53,866 nucleotides of DNA from an uncultured Helicobacter sp. (GCA_949299115.1 CASFZH010000008.1:1-53866), one strand, 5' to 3'; shown: positions 18,095 through 28,566, counted from the first letter of the stretch. Numbers and translations: made by a program. The notes: generated by a model not told the origin, from the sequence alone.

Positions 18095-18396
18095 AAACTA
18101 CCTTTTATTAAAATGCAATAGACTAATTATACCCAATCCGAATAAACCATTTTAATATTACTTATAAACTTCTCTTTATATTGGTTTATTATAATAGACC
18201 AATATTTGTATTATCTAATATTTTAATTTCTATTAGATTGAGTGTATTACTTCATAATAACAAGACAACTCATACAATGTGTAAAACCTAAATAATTTTG
18301 CCACTTCATAGAAAATTAAATGATGTACTTGATGATAACATTTAATATAATTTGATATATTGCAATATTTAAAATCAACAGAATCTAAGGTTACTT
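18095..18396. other. Divergent promoter region before the O-acetylation cluster
   Basis: 302 A+T-rich bases between divergently transcribed genes. It must contain promoters in both directions. TATAATTTGATAT (about 18345-18358) is a possible -10 for the acyltransferase gene. No operator-like repeat stood out. Confidence 0.35.
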
Positions 18397-19770
18397 GTGA
18401 TTTATTTTACATTTGAATTTGCGATTACCTTACTTGTATTTTTATTGTTATATTGGGGCATTTTGCATTTTTATGGAAAGAAAGTCCAAAATATTTCTAT
18501 CCTTTTTTTTAATTACATTATTTTGCTATGGATAAATCCCTATTTTGCCTTAGTTGTGGGAATTTATACAATGTGTATTTATCTTATGGGATTATTACTA
18601 TGTGCCTATAATTCGAAAGTTTTGTTATCATTATGTCTTGCTTTATGCGTTTTAAATTTAGCATTTTTTAAATATTTTACGGATATAAAAGATTCTTTTG
18701 ACACATTATTTGCATGGTTCGGGCTTAATGTAGTGGGGATAAATCTACTTTTTCCTTTAGGTATTAGTTTTTATACTTTTGCCTCTATTACATACTTATG
18801 CACAACGTATCGCACAAGACAACATGAGAGCTTAAGCAATGTAGCTATTTTTCTCTCTTTTTTTCCAACTTTTATTTCTGGTCCGATTATAAGAAGTGAT
18901 AACTTTTTTTCTCAATTACATAAAAAGAGGGTATTTCAAAATACTAATCTTATTATTATTTTAATACTTTTTGGAATTACAAAAAAAGTATTTTTGGCTA
19001 ATTATTTGCAAATATATTCAGATCCTATTTTAGAAAATCCAACGGAATACAGTTCTTTAAGTCTTTTGCTTGGAATTTATGCCTATTCCGTGCGACTTTA
19101 TTGTGATTTTAGTGGTTATGTGGATTTGGTAAGTGCCTTTGGGCTCATGTTGGGGTTTAAATTGCCTTGTAATTTCAATATGCCTTATATGGCAAGTAAT
19201 ATTAAGGATTTTTGGGCGAGATGGCATATTACTTTATCGCATTTTATTCGCGATTATATTTATATTCCGCTTGGTGGAAATCGACATGGTTTTTTTTTAA
19301 CACAAGTTTTTGTTTTGATTTCTTTTGGATTATCAGGAATATGGCATGGAAATACACTGAATTTTTTTATCTGGGGACTTTTGCATGGATTCGCAACGAT
19401 TATTTTTAATATATGCCGTTATTATAATGTGCAATTACCAAAATATATCAATACAATTTTAACTTTTCATTTTGTTGCATTTGCATGGATTTTCTTTTAT
19501 TATTCGTCATTTAATGAGGCATTATTATATTTACAATCTTTCTATCTCAATATTTCTAAACCATTTTTAGATTCTGAAGTTATCTGGTTCTTTATGTGTT
19601 GCCTATTCTTTTTTGTTTATCCATTTATGCAAAATTTCCAACGGCAATGTGTTTTTTTATTGAGTTGTATTCCATGGATTTTGCAGCCTTTTGTAGTGTC
19701 ATGTTGTATAATTCTTATTATTGGTTTTTCACCAAGTGGCATTCCGAGTTTTATTTATGCAGGATTTTGA
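18397..19770 (+). CDS. MBOAT-family O-acyltransferase, PatA/AlgI-like
   Basis: 457 residues, about 11-12 membrane helices. MBOAT/AlgI blocks: FPLGISFYTFASITYL, FLSFFPTFISGPIIR, YCDFSGYVDLVSAFGLMLGF, then FWARWHITLSHFIRDYIYIP and SGIWHGNTLNFFIWGLLHG, whose H is the catalytic histidine of the family. Such proteins move acetyl groups across the inner membrane. With two SGNH proteins encoded immediately downstream, the likely role is peptidoglycan O-acetylation, as for PatA in Campylobacter, Helicobacter and Neisseria. The start is a GTG at 18397 with TAAGG seven bases before it. The next gene begins directly after its stop. Confidence 0.85.
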   Translation: MIYFTFEFAITLLVFLLLYWGILHFYGKKVQNISILFFNYIILLWINPYFALVVGIYTMCIYLMGLLLCAYNSKVLLSLCLALCVLNLAFFKYFTDIKDSFDTLFAWFGLNVVGINLLFPLGISFYTFASITYLCTTYRTRQHESLSNVAIFLSFFPTFISGPIIRSDNFFSQLHKKRVFQNTNLIIILILFGITKKVFLANYLQIYSDPILENPTEYSSLSLLLGIYAYSVRLYCDFSGYVDLVSAFGLMLGFKLPCNFNMPYMASNIKDFWARWHITLSHFIRDYIYIPLGGNRHGFFLTQVFVLISFGLSGIWHGNTLNFFIWGLLHGFATIIFNICRYYNVQLPKYINTILTFHFVAFAWIFFYYSSFNEALLYLQSFYLNISKPFLDSEVIWFFMCCLFFFVYPFMQNFQRQCVFLLSCIPWILQPFVVSCCIILIIGFSPSGIPSFIYAGF

Positions 19771-21264
19771 ATGAGGTTCCTTCATTTTATTTATATCACC
19801 ACAGTAAGTCTTTGTCTTGTAAGTTATGTATTTTATCAAAGTCTTATTGCATATTTTGTGCAACAATACCACTATGTCAATAATGATATAAAAATATTAG
19901 ATTCTATTTTAGATACTGGTGCTGTGATAGCAACAACCTTAGAAAGATATAGAATCATGATATTTGAAAAAGACATCATATATAAAGATACTCATCAATA
20001 CTCATTCTTTGATATATTGGACAATACTGTAATACATGTAAATAATGGAGATTCTGCAACCATTGCAACTGCAAAACAAGACTCTACAAATAATATATCC
20101 AATAATCATCAGGATTTTCAGGTATTTCAAGACAATGATGATGCTATAACGCTGCATTTTAGCAATACAAGTCATGATGTCAATTCTCACAAAAGCGATA
20201 CTGTATCTATAAACTCCATAGATTTGTCGAAAGAAAAAGGGGTAAAAATTATCAATAATCGTCTTTTTGTAGCACCAAATACACATTTTTTGTTGATTGG
20301 AGATTCTCTCATGCAAGGTATTGGTATGACATTAGCAAGAGAATTAAGTAAACAGGGGTTTAAGGTGAGAAATATTGCAAAGCAAAGTACAGGATTAACA
20401 TATCCATCATTCTTTAATTGGGAAAAAGCGACAAAACAAGCTCTTGTGAGTAATCCTAAAATTGCTGTTATTGTAGTATGCTTGGGGGCTAATGATCCAT
20501 GGGATATGGCAGGTATGCGTTTTGGGACGGATATATGGCTTACAACATATAAAAAAAGGATTGCTCGACTTTTTGAGCTTGCAGAGGAATACAAAGCAAT
20601 TATAGTGTGGTATGAGATTCCATCAATAAAACGTAAAACTCTTAATGATAAAGTTATAACATTAAATGATTTGTATAAGGAAAGTATTGATGAATATGGT
20701 GGGATTTTTATTCCAGCAGATGCCATTTTAGTTGATAGAAATTTTACTGCGTATATTAAAAATGCGGATGGTAAAAGTATGCTTGTAAGAACACCAGATG
20801 GCATTCATTTTACACGATATGGTTCAACCTTGCTAACCCAAAGTTTGCTTGATAGACTTGAGACCTATACACCAGAATCTTTAGAATCTCACAATGATAT
20901 ACCACATACTCCCACCACACAACAAACCATCTCATCATCACAATATGACGACAAAGACACAATGCCACATACTATGCCATTGCAAGATTCACAAAAATCT
21001 CATATAATACACAATGAAATATTACAAGATAATCAAGCAGCTTTACCATATCATAATCATACGACACGTGATAAGGATATGTATCAAGAATCAAATGTCA
21101 TCAATGACATTCCATCAACATATCAAGAGGAATCTGATAAAACTCTAGATATTTGGCACACTCATCCGTTTTTCAACACAAAAACACAAGATGAAAATGT
21201 GAATCATAGCACACCGCTTTCAGATTCAATACATAAAAATACCCATAATGATAACGATATGTAG
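19771..21264 (+). CDS. SGNH hydrolase-fold protein (DUF459-like), PatB-type candidate
   Basis: 497 residues. One N-terminal membrane anchor (about 6-28), a variable stretch (about 75-165), an SGNH domain (about 165-365) and a low-complexity tail (about 370-497, rich in His, Thr, Gln, Asp, Asn). SGNH blocks: LLIGDSLMQGIGM (block I Ser), VCLGANDPWDM (block III GxND) and DGIHFTRYGS (block V DxxH). The fold and the place between an MBOAT gene and an Ape1-like gene suggest the periplasmic partner that transfers acetyl to peptidoglycan, or an esterase. Sequence alone does not separate these. It is translationally coupled on both sides. Confidence 0.7.
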   Translation: MRFLHFIYITTVSLCLVSYVFYQSLIAYFVQQYHYVNNDIKILDSILDTGAVIATTLERYRIMIFEKDIIYKDTHQYSFFDILDNTVIHVNNGDSATIATAKQDSTNNISNNHQDFQVFQDNDDAITLHFSNTSHDVNSHKSDTVSINSIDLSKEKGVKIINNRLFVAPNTHFLLIGDSLMQGIGMTLARELSKQGFKVRNIAKQSTGLTYPSFFNWEKATKQALVSNPKIAVIVVCLGANDPWDMAGMRFGTDIWLTTYKKRIARLFELAEEYKAIIVWYEIPSIKRKTLNDKVITLNDLYKESIDEYGGIFIPADAILVDRNFTAYIKNADGKSMLVRTPDGIHFTRYGSTLLTQSLLDRLETYTPESLESHNDIPHTPTTQQTISSSQYDDKDTMPHTMPLQDSQKSHIIHNEILQDNQAALPYHNHTTRDKDMYQESNVINDIPSTYQEESDKTLDIWHTHPFFNTKTQDENVNHSTPLSDSIHKNTHNDNDM

Positions 21265-21275
21265 TGAGGGAATAT

Positions 21276-22469
21276 ATGAAGTATAAAATATTACATTGTT
21301 TCATCATTGCTTTATCTTGCGTATATGTCCATGCCATGAATTTTCTTGAGCAAAATCCACAATATCAGTCTTATGTCAAACAGGCGAAGCTGTATAACTA
21401 TATCCAAGATTCTAAAGCTATAAAACATCTCAAACGTAAATGGAATAAAAAAAAGGATATACGTATTAGAATCTTTGGCGATTCCCATATTGCAGGAGAT
21501 TTTATAAGCAATGAATTACGTACTATATTAGGAAATATTAATGCTGTTGGTTTTGCCTATCCCCTCATGCCTCCTTATCATCAGACATTAATGCTAGATT
21601 ACAAAAGTGAAAATTTTGATGTTTTAGATTCTAGGAAGAAACAATATGATATACCATATCCTATGGGTGGAGTTATTGCATTACCAAATACTTTACCGGC
21701 TTTTATTCAAATCAGTATTAATCCCAAACAAATCCATACAGACGAAACACTCTTTACTACGTATATTGTCTTTAAAAATAGCGAACCCACACCGGCTTTT
21801 TTGGTTGAAGATTCAAAACAAAAAAAATATGTTATCCAAACTTCTCAAATGCAACATTGGGAAATCATGCAATTATCGCTAAGTTTTCCAATTACTATTC
21901 ATGCGATGAATGATAAAGCTATGTTGGGAGGCTATTTTATATATCAGAGAAAGGATAATAATATTGTAGAGCATCTTGGCATTAATGGCGTTCGTTCAGA
22001 CATTTGGCTTAAATGGGATAATGCTATTTTACAAGAAGAATTGGGGCTTTTTGATTATGATATTATCATACTTTGCTATGGTTCTAATGACGCTATGTTT
22101 AATACTATTAATAAAGAAAAATTTATAGCTAACTATCATTCTTTTATTACGATGTTGAAAGAAAAAAATCCCAACGCTTTAATTGTTTTCATGTCGCCTC
22201 CACCAGTTTTAGTCCCAGTAGGTAGCTCTAAGAATAGGTATCAATTATCGCCAACATTTCATGTTGTTAAAGAAGCAATGAGAAAAGTGGCTCAAACAGA
22301 GCATGCATTATTCTTTGATATTGATGAATTTATCACAAGTACAGGAGGCAAGACTACATGGATAAAGCATGGTCTTTCTAAAAAAGATGTACATTTGCTG
22401 CCTTCTGGGTATAAATTAATAGCACATGGATTCTATTATTCTTTACAGAACTTTCTTGATTCTTACTAG
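21276..22469 (+). CDS. Ape1-like peptidoglycan O-acetylesterase (SGNH family)
   Basis: About 397 residues with a signal peptide (MKYKILHCFIIALSCVYVHA). Block I is RIFGDSHIAGDFIS, the GDSHxxxD form of Ape1 rather than plain GDSL. Block III is ILCYGSNDAMF. Block V is KKDVHLLPSGYKL, with catalytic Asp and His. Between blocks I and III is about 150 residues of beta-rich sequence, where known Ape1 proteins carry a carbohydrate-binding module. Ape1 removes O-acetyl groups from peptidoglycan so that lytic transglycosylases can act. ATG at 21276 follows GAGGG; a GTG at 21264 is in frame but less likely. Confidence 0.7.
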   Translation: MKYKILHCFIIALSCVYVHAMNFLEQNPQYQSYVKQAKLYNYIQDSKAIKHLKRKWNKKKDIRIRIFGDSHIAGDFISNELRTILGNINAVGFAYPLMPPYHQTLMLDYKSENFDVLDSRKKQYDIPYPMGGVIALPNTLPAFIQISINPKQIHTDETLFTTYIVFKNSEPTPAFLVEDSKQKKYVIQTSQMQHWEIMQLSLSFPITIHAMNDKAMLGGYFIYQRKDNNIVEHLGINGVRSDIWLKWDNAILQEELGLFDYDIIILCYGSNDAMFNTINKEKFIANYHSFITMLKEKNPNALIVFMSPPPVLVPVGSSKNRYQLSPTFHVVKEAMRKVAQTEHALFFDIDEFITSTGGKTTWIKHGLSKKDVHLLPSGYKLIAHGFYYSLQNFLDSY

Positions 22470-23296
22470 ATAGCATGTTCTATAGAGATGCAACGATTAT
22501 CCCCTCATGCATGGTTTTGCAAGATTCTTAGTCTCTTTTATGACATTTTATTTAATTGACGCAATACTATAGAATCGAATCTATATTGCAAGATTCATGT
22601 GTTTGTTTTTTGTGTCATTTTGTTTTATGTGTTATTAGCTACGATTATTTATGAGCCCCCATAAAAGTATTTCTAATAGAATAAAAAATATAATAAGTTC
22701 GTTACATGCTTTCACATCATTATAAAAATTAGTCTATTAATTATAGGATTAAATAAGAGAGAATTGTATCGCTATCATTTATGCTAGTTATATGCTCTAC
22801 TTTTTAATTCTCTTTTTTATTATTACACTGCTTAGTAATTTTTTATAATACATCTTTACATGATATGATACAATCCTGCATGTAATCATTATAAATATTT
22901 CTTTCATATATACAATCATAATTTTACTTTCACGATGTCATACTCCATATCGATACTATCTATTACACAACAACATAAAAAGCATATACTATCACATACA
23001 TAAATAATGCTTCTATTGTATTGTGGTGCAGAATCAAATTGCTTTTTATGGTATTCTAATAGAAGCATAACAAGAATACGTACAATTAGATTTTGATTTT
23101 ATGAGACTCAAACATTAGCATGTTACATTTTTCTTGTCATGTTACAAAGTAACTATCTAGTCTCTACTTCATAGAGGATTATTATATGATTACAGGATAT
23201 TCCAATGTTATATTCCGTATTACTTTTTGTTATATCAAAGGATCTCCCCATGATTTTGAAAGAAAATAGATAAATATCTCAAGTTTTTATAATCTA
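22470..23296. other. Long gap without a gene after the O-acetylation cluster
   Basis: 827 A+T-rich bases between convergent genes. No frame with an RBS exceeds about 25 codons. The only structure I found is an inverted repeat at 23007-23068. Convergent placement means no promoter is needed here, so its length is odd. A small RNA or relic cannot be excluded. Confidence 0.35.
23007..23068. repeat. Inverted repeat in the 22.5-23.3 kb gap
   Basis: ATGCTTCTATT (23007-23017) and AATAGAAGCAT (23058-23068) are perfect 11-base arms separated by 40 bases. The spacing is long for a simple terminator. It may border a small mobile or RNA element. Confidence 0.35.
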
Positions 23297-24712
23297 TTAT
23301 TCATTTTGTATAATCAAGCTCACAATCTGATACACAAAAATAGCACCAACCATAAGTGGGGCTAAGATTCTAATCGCAAAAAACCAGAATCTAAACATAG
23401 CAGGGCTCAAATAGCCTTTGGTCCATTCGCGTAAATGCTCTTTTTTAATCGCATACCCAACAAAGATAGAAGTCGCAATCCCTCCAAGTGTCATAATGAT
23501 ATTTGCACTAAGCCAATCCATCCAATCAAAGAGAGTTTTATCGCCAAATGTCAGCTCACTATGATTGTCATTCAAAGAAAGGATGAGTACCGCACCCACG
23601 ATAAAAATAAGCCCACTTAAGCCCCATGAGAGAAAGGCTCTGCTTTTCCCCGTCTTGTCCTCTAACCATTTTACCGGTGGTTCTAGGAGTGAAATCGTAG
23701 AAGATAGCCCAGCAAAGCCCAAACCTATCATAAAGAGAATGCAAATCACACTGCCTAGCACTCCCATTTTCTCAAACATCACAGGTAACGTGATAAACAC
23801 TAGCCCAGCACCCTCACCAACATCACCAGCACTGCCATACTCAAACACAAAGGTAAAAATTGTAAGTCCCGCAATAATCGAGATGACAATGCCCGGGATT
23901 AGCACCCATAGAGCTGCGTGGAAGAGATTTTGGTTTTTCTCTGTGAAAGCAGCATAGGTAATCACAATACCCACACCAAGCGAGAGTGAGAAAAACACCT
24001 GCCCCATAGAATCTATGAGTGTTTTTGGTGTGATTTTTGCCAAGAGATAGCCTAGGAGCTCTTTGATAGATTCTACAAATCCTTTGCCCTCTACACCACT
24101 AAACTCAAAGCCAGAGACAAACATAAAATTCGCACTTTTGCTAAACCCACTAAGAGTCATCGCATAGATGAGTAATCCGATGAATATAACAAATAGCAAA
24201 GGCATAAGCACGAAATTAAGCTTCTCAATGCCATTTTTCACACCCTTAGCGACAAAATATGCCGTGAGTGCGATGACCACGCCAAAGCTTAGGATTTGTG
24301 CCCAAAAATTTTGGGTCAAAACACCAAAGAGAGCTTTAGAATCTGCCATAGTCGCAGGCAAAGAAGTGCTAATAACGGCAAGATAATAGCACACCCAGCC
24401 TAGCACGATACAATAAAATGTAAGTATCAAAGGACCGCCAATCACAGTAAGCCCAGCATAATGCCACCGCTTGTGTGCACTCTCATCGAGCTCATAGAAC
24501 GCATCTTGGGCATTTTTGTGCGTGCGATTGCCCATAAGCATTTCAGCTATAAGCATAGATACACCAATAGCCACGGAGATAAAAACAAAGAGCAAGATAA
24601 ACACCGCACCACCATTTTGTCCCGCCATAGTGGGAAATCGCCAAATATGCCCTAAGCCAATAGAGCTACCCAGTGTCGCCATAATAAAACCAATTTTGGA
24701 AAATGTGCTCAT
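23297..24712 (-). CDS. Sodium-dependent transporter, neurotransmitter:sodium symporter (NSS) family
   Basis: 471 residues with about 11-12 membrane helices. It opens with the family signature IGFIMATLGSSIGLGHIWRFP (unwound TM1 with sodium and substrate contacts) and QNGGAVFILLF, and later has SLGVGIVITYAAF and FAGLSSTISLLEP (TM6 and TM8 regions). Such bacterial proteins import amino acids with sodium; the substrate cannot be read from sequence. The ATG at 24712 has AAAGG upstream. Like ilvD, it is markedly richer in G+C than its neighbours, which may point to recent import. The neighbours are a chemoreceptor upstream and a gap downstream. Confidence 0.9.
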   Translation of the reverse strand: MSTFSKIGFIMATLGSSIGLGHIWRFPTMAGQNGGAVFILLFVFISVAIGVSMLIAEMLMGNRTHKNAQDAFYELDESAHKRWHYAGLTVIGGPLILTFYCIVLGWVCYYLAVISTSLPATMADSKALFGVLTQNFWAQILSFGVVIALTAYFVAKGVKNGIEKLNFVLMPLLFVIFIGLLIYAMTLSGFSKSANFMFVSGFEFSGVEGKGFVESIKELLGYLLAKITPKTLIDSMGQVFFSLSLGVGIVITYAAFTEKNQNLFHAALWVLIPGIVISIIAGLTIFTFVFEYGSAGDVGEGAGLVFITLPVMFEKMGVLGSVICILFMIGLGFAGLSSTISLLEPPVKWLEDKTGKSRAFLSWGLSGLIFIVGAVLILSLNDNHSELTFGDKTLFDWMDWLSANIIMTLGGIATSIFVGYAIKKEHLREWTKGYLSPAMFRFWFFAIRILAPLMVGAIFVYQIVSLIIQNE

Positions 24713-24953
24713 AAATGTTTTGCCTTTATAAGTTTTATAACAAAGCTCTATTATAACCTAAAGTTTAGGATTCATAGCAAAAAATATGTAATTCATGATG
24801 TATGAGAATTATAGAATCTTATGTTTTTAGTCGTTAAGCTAAGAATATATAAGGGGGCTTAAAAAGTACATATTCTTAAAAGCTAGGTTATGGTTTGATG
24901 AATGTTTTATGTGCTTTCTAGCTTCTAAGAATCTCATAAGTAAGACATACAAT

Positions 24954-26096
24954 TTATGTAAATTTATCTATGCTTTGTCTTAATTCTTTAAAACTATCTT
25001 TAATAGAGACAGAGATTCCATGGACATTTTCTGAATTAGCAAGATTCTCATGTGTAAATTTCACGATTTTCTTCATATCATCATCAATAATATTTAAATT
25101 TTCCTTTATATTGTTGCTATATTCGATGACTGTTTGCGTTGTAGCGAAATTATCACTAAGAATATGATCAAAGCCATCAACTTTGTCGTTTGCTTCATTA
25201 GTGCGAGATAGCAAATTCTCTACACTTTGTTTATTATCATCGATATTTGTTTTGCTCTCAAGGACATTTTGCGTCATTGCCTTCACATTGCTATCAATTT
25301 CACTCAAGCTTTTTTGCGTACTTTCTGCTAGCTTTCGCACTTCATCAGCTACCACCGCAAAGCCTCGCCCATGTTCTCCTGCTCTAGCTGCTTCTATGGC
25401 TGCATTTAAAGCTAACAAATTGGTTTGGTCTGCTATTGAACGCACAGTTTCTACGATATTGATGATAGTATTAGTATTTTCCTCTAACATCTCAAAGTGT
25501 CCTACCAAGTTAGTATTTTGACTAAAGATATTTTCCACAAGCTTATACATATCTTGTAGGAGGATTTTAATGTCTTGCATAGAGACAGACATTTGCTCTT
25601 GTTCTTCTTTCATTTGTAGGATTTTGGCATCAAAAGTTTGTAAAAATTGATTAGCAGAATCCACTTTAGCATTGGTAGATTCTACGATTTTGTTCATATC
25701 TTGAGTAAGCTGATGCAGTGAATCTGCTATCTTTTCTAAGCCTTGTGTGTCGCCTTGTCCATGTGAAACTCTGTCTTGTATAACAGAAACTACATCATTT
25801 ATATGCCCCTTAAAATCATCAATAAGAGACAAGATTTTTCCATTTTCAGCACTATAAGATGTATTGACTTCTATTTTTTTAGAAAGCGTGAGGGATTGCA
25901 ATTCTTTAGCAATGACTTTTGTCATATTCACACCCCAAGTTTTTTCATCTATATCATGCACAATGAGCAAAACTACAATGATCCATTGCACAATCTGCCC
26001 TATGAGATTCTCTGTAAAAAATAGGGCATTAGCAGCTAAGATAGCAATACCAAGTATATGGATAATTCTCATACGAAAATACAATGATGTAAACAT
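24954..26096 (-). CDS. Methyl-accepting chemotaxis protein without a periplasmic sensor domain
   Basis: 380 residues. Two closely spaced membrane helices (about 10-27 and 30-47) leave almost no periplasmic loop. A coiled-coil cytoplasmic region follows, with the conserved tip [20 protein letters not shown] and [16 protein letters not shown] (about 222-258). It should feed the CheA/CheW pathway. With no outside domain, it may sense membrane or cytoplasmic state, or a signal through residues 50-110. The ATG at 26096 has AAGGAG. Single gene, minus strand. Confidence 0.88.
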   Translation of the reverse strand: MFTSLYFRMRIIHILGIAILAANALFFTENLIGQIVQWIIVVLLIVHDIDEKTWGVNMTKVIAKELQSLTLSKKIEVNTSYSAENGKILSLIDDFKGHINDVVSVIQDRVSHGQGDTQGLEKIADSLHQLTQDMNKIVESTNAKVDSANQFLQTFDAKILQMKEEQEQMSVSMQDIKILLQDMYKLVENIFSQNTNLVGHFEMLEENTNTIINIVETVRSIADQTNLLALNAAIEAARAGEHGRGFAVVADEVRKLAESTQKSLSEIDSNVKAMTQNVLESKTNIDDNKQSVENLLSRTNEANDKVDGFDHILSDNFATTQTVIEYSNNIKENLNIIDDDMKKIVKFTHENLANSENVHGISVSIKDSFKELRQSIDKFT

Positions 26097-26330
26097 ACTA
26101 ATTTCTCCTTATTCATTAAATAATCGGGTATTATAGCTAGGCTTTCTAAATGTAATAGATTTATACAATATATTCATTATCATGAATAATGTTAATAACA
26201 TGTATAATAAAAAATGTTGTTTTGTGATAGTTATACATATGTGGGGTTTACGTGAAATATGTGCTTATTACATTCTTTCTTAAAATTTCTATTTGTTTGA
26301 CTAGCAATCATCTAATTGTAAAAAAATTAA

Positions 26331-26343
26331 AGAGCTTTGCTCT
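26331..26343. terminator. Bidirectional terminator hairpin downstream of the sdaC-like gene
   Basis: AGAGC, three-base loop, GCTCT. On the minus strand it starts 24 bases after the stop at 26367 and is followed by TTAATTTTTTT. On the plus strand it is followed by ATATTTTTTT. The stem is short, but T runs on both sides support it. Confidence 0.55.
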
Positions 26344-26366
26344 ATATTTTTTTAAGTTATTGTTAA

Positions 26367-27692
26367 TTAAACTATCATTTTATATACTACGCTTATAAGT
26401 GTTAGTATGCCTGTCAGAAATACAAAAATGTCTAGGGCTGTATTACGATATTTTTTTAACTTGGATATACTCCAAATGGCAATGATAGGCATTAAAAATA
26501 AAATAGCAGCAATAATGGGACCACCGAGATTTTCAATAAAATCTAAAACACTGGGATTGCAGAAAGCTACTATGAGCATGATAATATACATTGTGATGCC
26601 ACATATAAGTGAAATAAGATTAAGATTTGGATTCTCATTGCCAGCGAGTTTGCAGCATTTACGCACAATTCCATATGCTCCCTCACGTGCTCCAAAATAA
26701 TGTCCAAAAAATGAGGTAGTAATGGCTAAAAATGCGACTAATGGACCACCATAAGCAATGAAAGGATTTCCCAATTTATTAGCAAAATAAGAAAGCACGG
26801 GGATATTTTGTGTTCTTGCTTCTTGCAATTCAGTAGGACTAAGAGCTAATACGCAAGAAAAAACAAAAAACATTACAAAAAAGAGTAAAAGCACGGCATT
26901 GCAGAACAGAATCTGATTAGATTTTACTAAAGCATTGTCATTGCCATATTCACGTTTGACACTTAAGGCGAAAGTAGATATAGCTGGAGAATGATTAAAA
27001 GAAAACACAAGCACGGGGAGAGTGAGCCATACAATAACAAGAAATTCGTCAAGTTTGGGAACATAAGTAAGAGCCTCAAATGACCAATGTGGAATGAGAT
27101 AAAGTGAAAAAATAAATAATACTGCACAGAGAGGATACACAAGCCATTCACATACTTTTGTAACGATAACTTCATTAAAAAGCATGATTCCCATAAAAGT
27201 ACTCACTCCAAGAAAAACTAAAATAGCACGCCATAGAGGAGTAAGGGCTACTATATTTTGCCCCTTATCATTTACGGATAGTTGATATATATTCCGTATG
27301 AACTCTGCTATATTGCTTTGTTGGTCTAATAATGGTAAAAATTGATTATAAATGAAGCTTTCAAAAGTATTTGTGATTCCCACACAATACGCTAAGCAAA
27401 TGGGAAAAATAGCAAAAAAATACAAAACTGAAATGAACACGCTTACCTTGCGTCCAAAATATTCCTCTGCAGCATGTGTAATATCCTTTTCTCCTGTAGC
27501 TTGTGAGACAAAGAGGCTTAATGCCCTATGACTTAAATACACCATTGGGAAAATTATGATACACATCACGACTACAGGCCAAAAGCCACCCATACCCGCC
27601 TTAATTGGTAGGTATAAAATTCCAGCACCCACAGCAGTACCAAAAAGTGAGAATATCCATCGTGCATCAAAACTATTCCATTGCAACATCAT
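26367..27692 (-). CDS. SdaC-type serine/threonine (HAAAP family) transporter
   Basis: 441 residues, about 11 membrane helices. It begins with WIFSLFGTAVGAGILYLP (the TM1 GTAxGAGxLxLP signature of HAAAP amino-acid transporters) and later has FSFNHSPAISTFALSVKREY (the NHSPAIS block typical of SdaC-like members) and FFGHYFGAREGAYG. Substrate serine and/or threonine is inferred from the subfamily. AAGGAGATAATG precedes ATGATG at 27692. It lies 33 bases after gmhB on the same strand and may share its transcript. Confidence 0.85.
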   Translation of the reverse strand: MMLQWNSFDARWIFSLFGTAVGAGILYLPIKAGMGGFWPVVVMCIIIFPMVYLSHRALSLFVSQATGEKDITHAAEEYFGRKVSVFISVLYFFAIFPICLAYCVGITNTFESFIYNQFLPLLDQQSNIAEFIRNIYQLSVNDKGQNIVALTPLWRAILVFLGVSTFMGIMLFNEVIVTKVCEWLVYPLCAVLFIFSLYLIPHWSFEALTYVPKLDEFLVIVWLTLPVLVFSFNHSPAISTFALSVKREYGNDNALVKSNQILFCNAVLLLFFVMFFVFSCVLALSPTELQEARTQNIPVLSYFANKLGNPFIAYGGPLVAFLAITTSFFGHYFGAREGAYGIVRKCCKLAGNENPNLNLISLICGITMYIIMLIVAFCNPSVLDFIENLGGPIIAAILFLMPIIAIWSISKLKKYRNTALDIFVFLTGILTLISVVYKMIV

Positions 27693-27725
27693 TATCTCCT
27701 TACTTAGCTTTTTAACATTATATAG

Positions 27726-28322
27726 TTAAGATGGTTTTATATTGTAGCACATATCCCTTAAAGTTGCAATACAATAATATAAATAATTTTTATTTTGTAT
27801 TGAAATATAGAATTTTTGTATATTTGAATTATGATTATCAGTAGATTCTGTATATTCTTGTTTTGTATAGTTTTGGTGGGTTTTTCGCTTGAGTAAAAAT
27901 AAATGTGGTATGCCCGCATTTATACCAGCCTCAATATCACTCATTTTATCGCCTACAAGATAGCATGTTGTGAGGTTTAATAAGAAATCTTGCTGTGCTT
28001 GCAATATCATGCCAGGAGCGGGCTTGCGTTTTACTGTATCATCTATGGAGGGACAAAAATAGATTCTATCAAGATAGAAACCAAGTCTTTTGAAAATTTC
28101 ATTTTGCATATATTTGCTAAGTTTTAGAAAGTCCATAATATTATAATAGCCTCGCTGTATCCCAGACTGATTAGTAACCACTATAAGCTTATAATCTTTT
28201 TGTTTAAAATATAATGCTATTTCAAAAAAATCTTCATAAAATAGAAAATCTTGTATTTTATACACATAGTTAGAATCTATATTAATAACGCCATCTCTGT
28301 CAAAAAATACAGCTTTACTCAT
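27726..28322 (-). CDS. gmhB: D-glycero-D-manno-heptose 1,7-bisphosphate phosphatase (HAD family)
   Basis: 198 residues from ATG 28322 (AAGGATAG upstream); the frame extends further upstream, but only this start fits the family. HAD motifs: AVFFDRDGVINID (motif I with the two catalytic Asp), VVTNQSGIQRGYY (motif II), KRKPAPGM (motif III Lys) and VGDKMSDIEAG (motif IV). It removes the 7-phosphate (1-phosphate in some homologues) in ADP-heptose synthesis for LPS. The Cys/His zinc loop between motifs II and III of the E. coli enzyme is shortened here to CPSIDDTVK. About 40 poorly conserved residues extend the C-terminus. Confidence 0.85.
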   Translation of the reverse strand: MSKAVFFDRDGVINIDSNYVYKIQDFLFYEDFFEIALYFKQKDYKLIVVTNQSGIQRGYYNIMDFLKLSKYMQNEIFKRLGFYLDRIYFCPSIDDTVKRKPAPGMILQAQQDFLLNLTTCYLVGDKMSDIEAGINAGIPHLFLLKRKTHQNYTKQEYTESTDNHNSNIQKFYISIQNKNYLYYCIATLRDMCYNIKPS

Positions 28323-28566
28323 ATCTACTATCCTTAAATATAAATTATTGTTTAAATTATATAAATATGCTATTAATAGAATATGGATTCTAAAGATATC
28401 ACAATTTATATATTTCAATGTAGGAATCAAATTGTTACGAATCGTCATTGCAAAAAAGATTTACTTAAACACTATAAAATTTTAAGATATTTATCATGTG
28501 ATTTGCAGTAACAAGGCATTGTGTCATCGATTAAGATTCAGTGCTTATAGATAAAGGATTATTTTT

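Noticed and set aside
23115..23155. GTTAC...GTAAC palindrome near 23.1 kb as another member of the GTCATTACC family
   Set aside because: It lacks the GTCA and CTCC ends and the 5-6 base gap, and has no arms. Likely chance.
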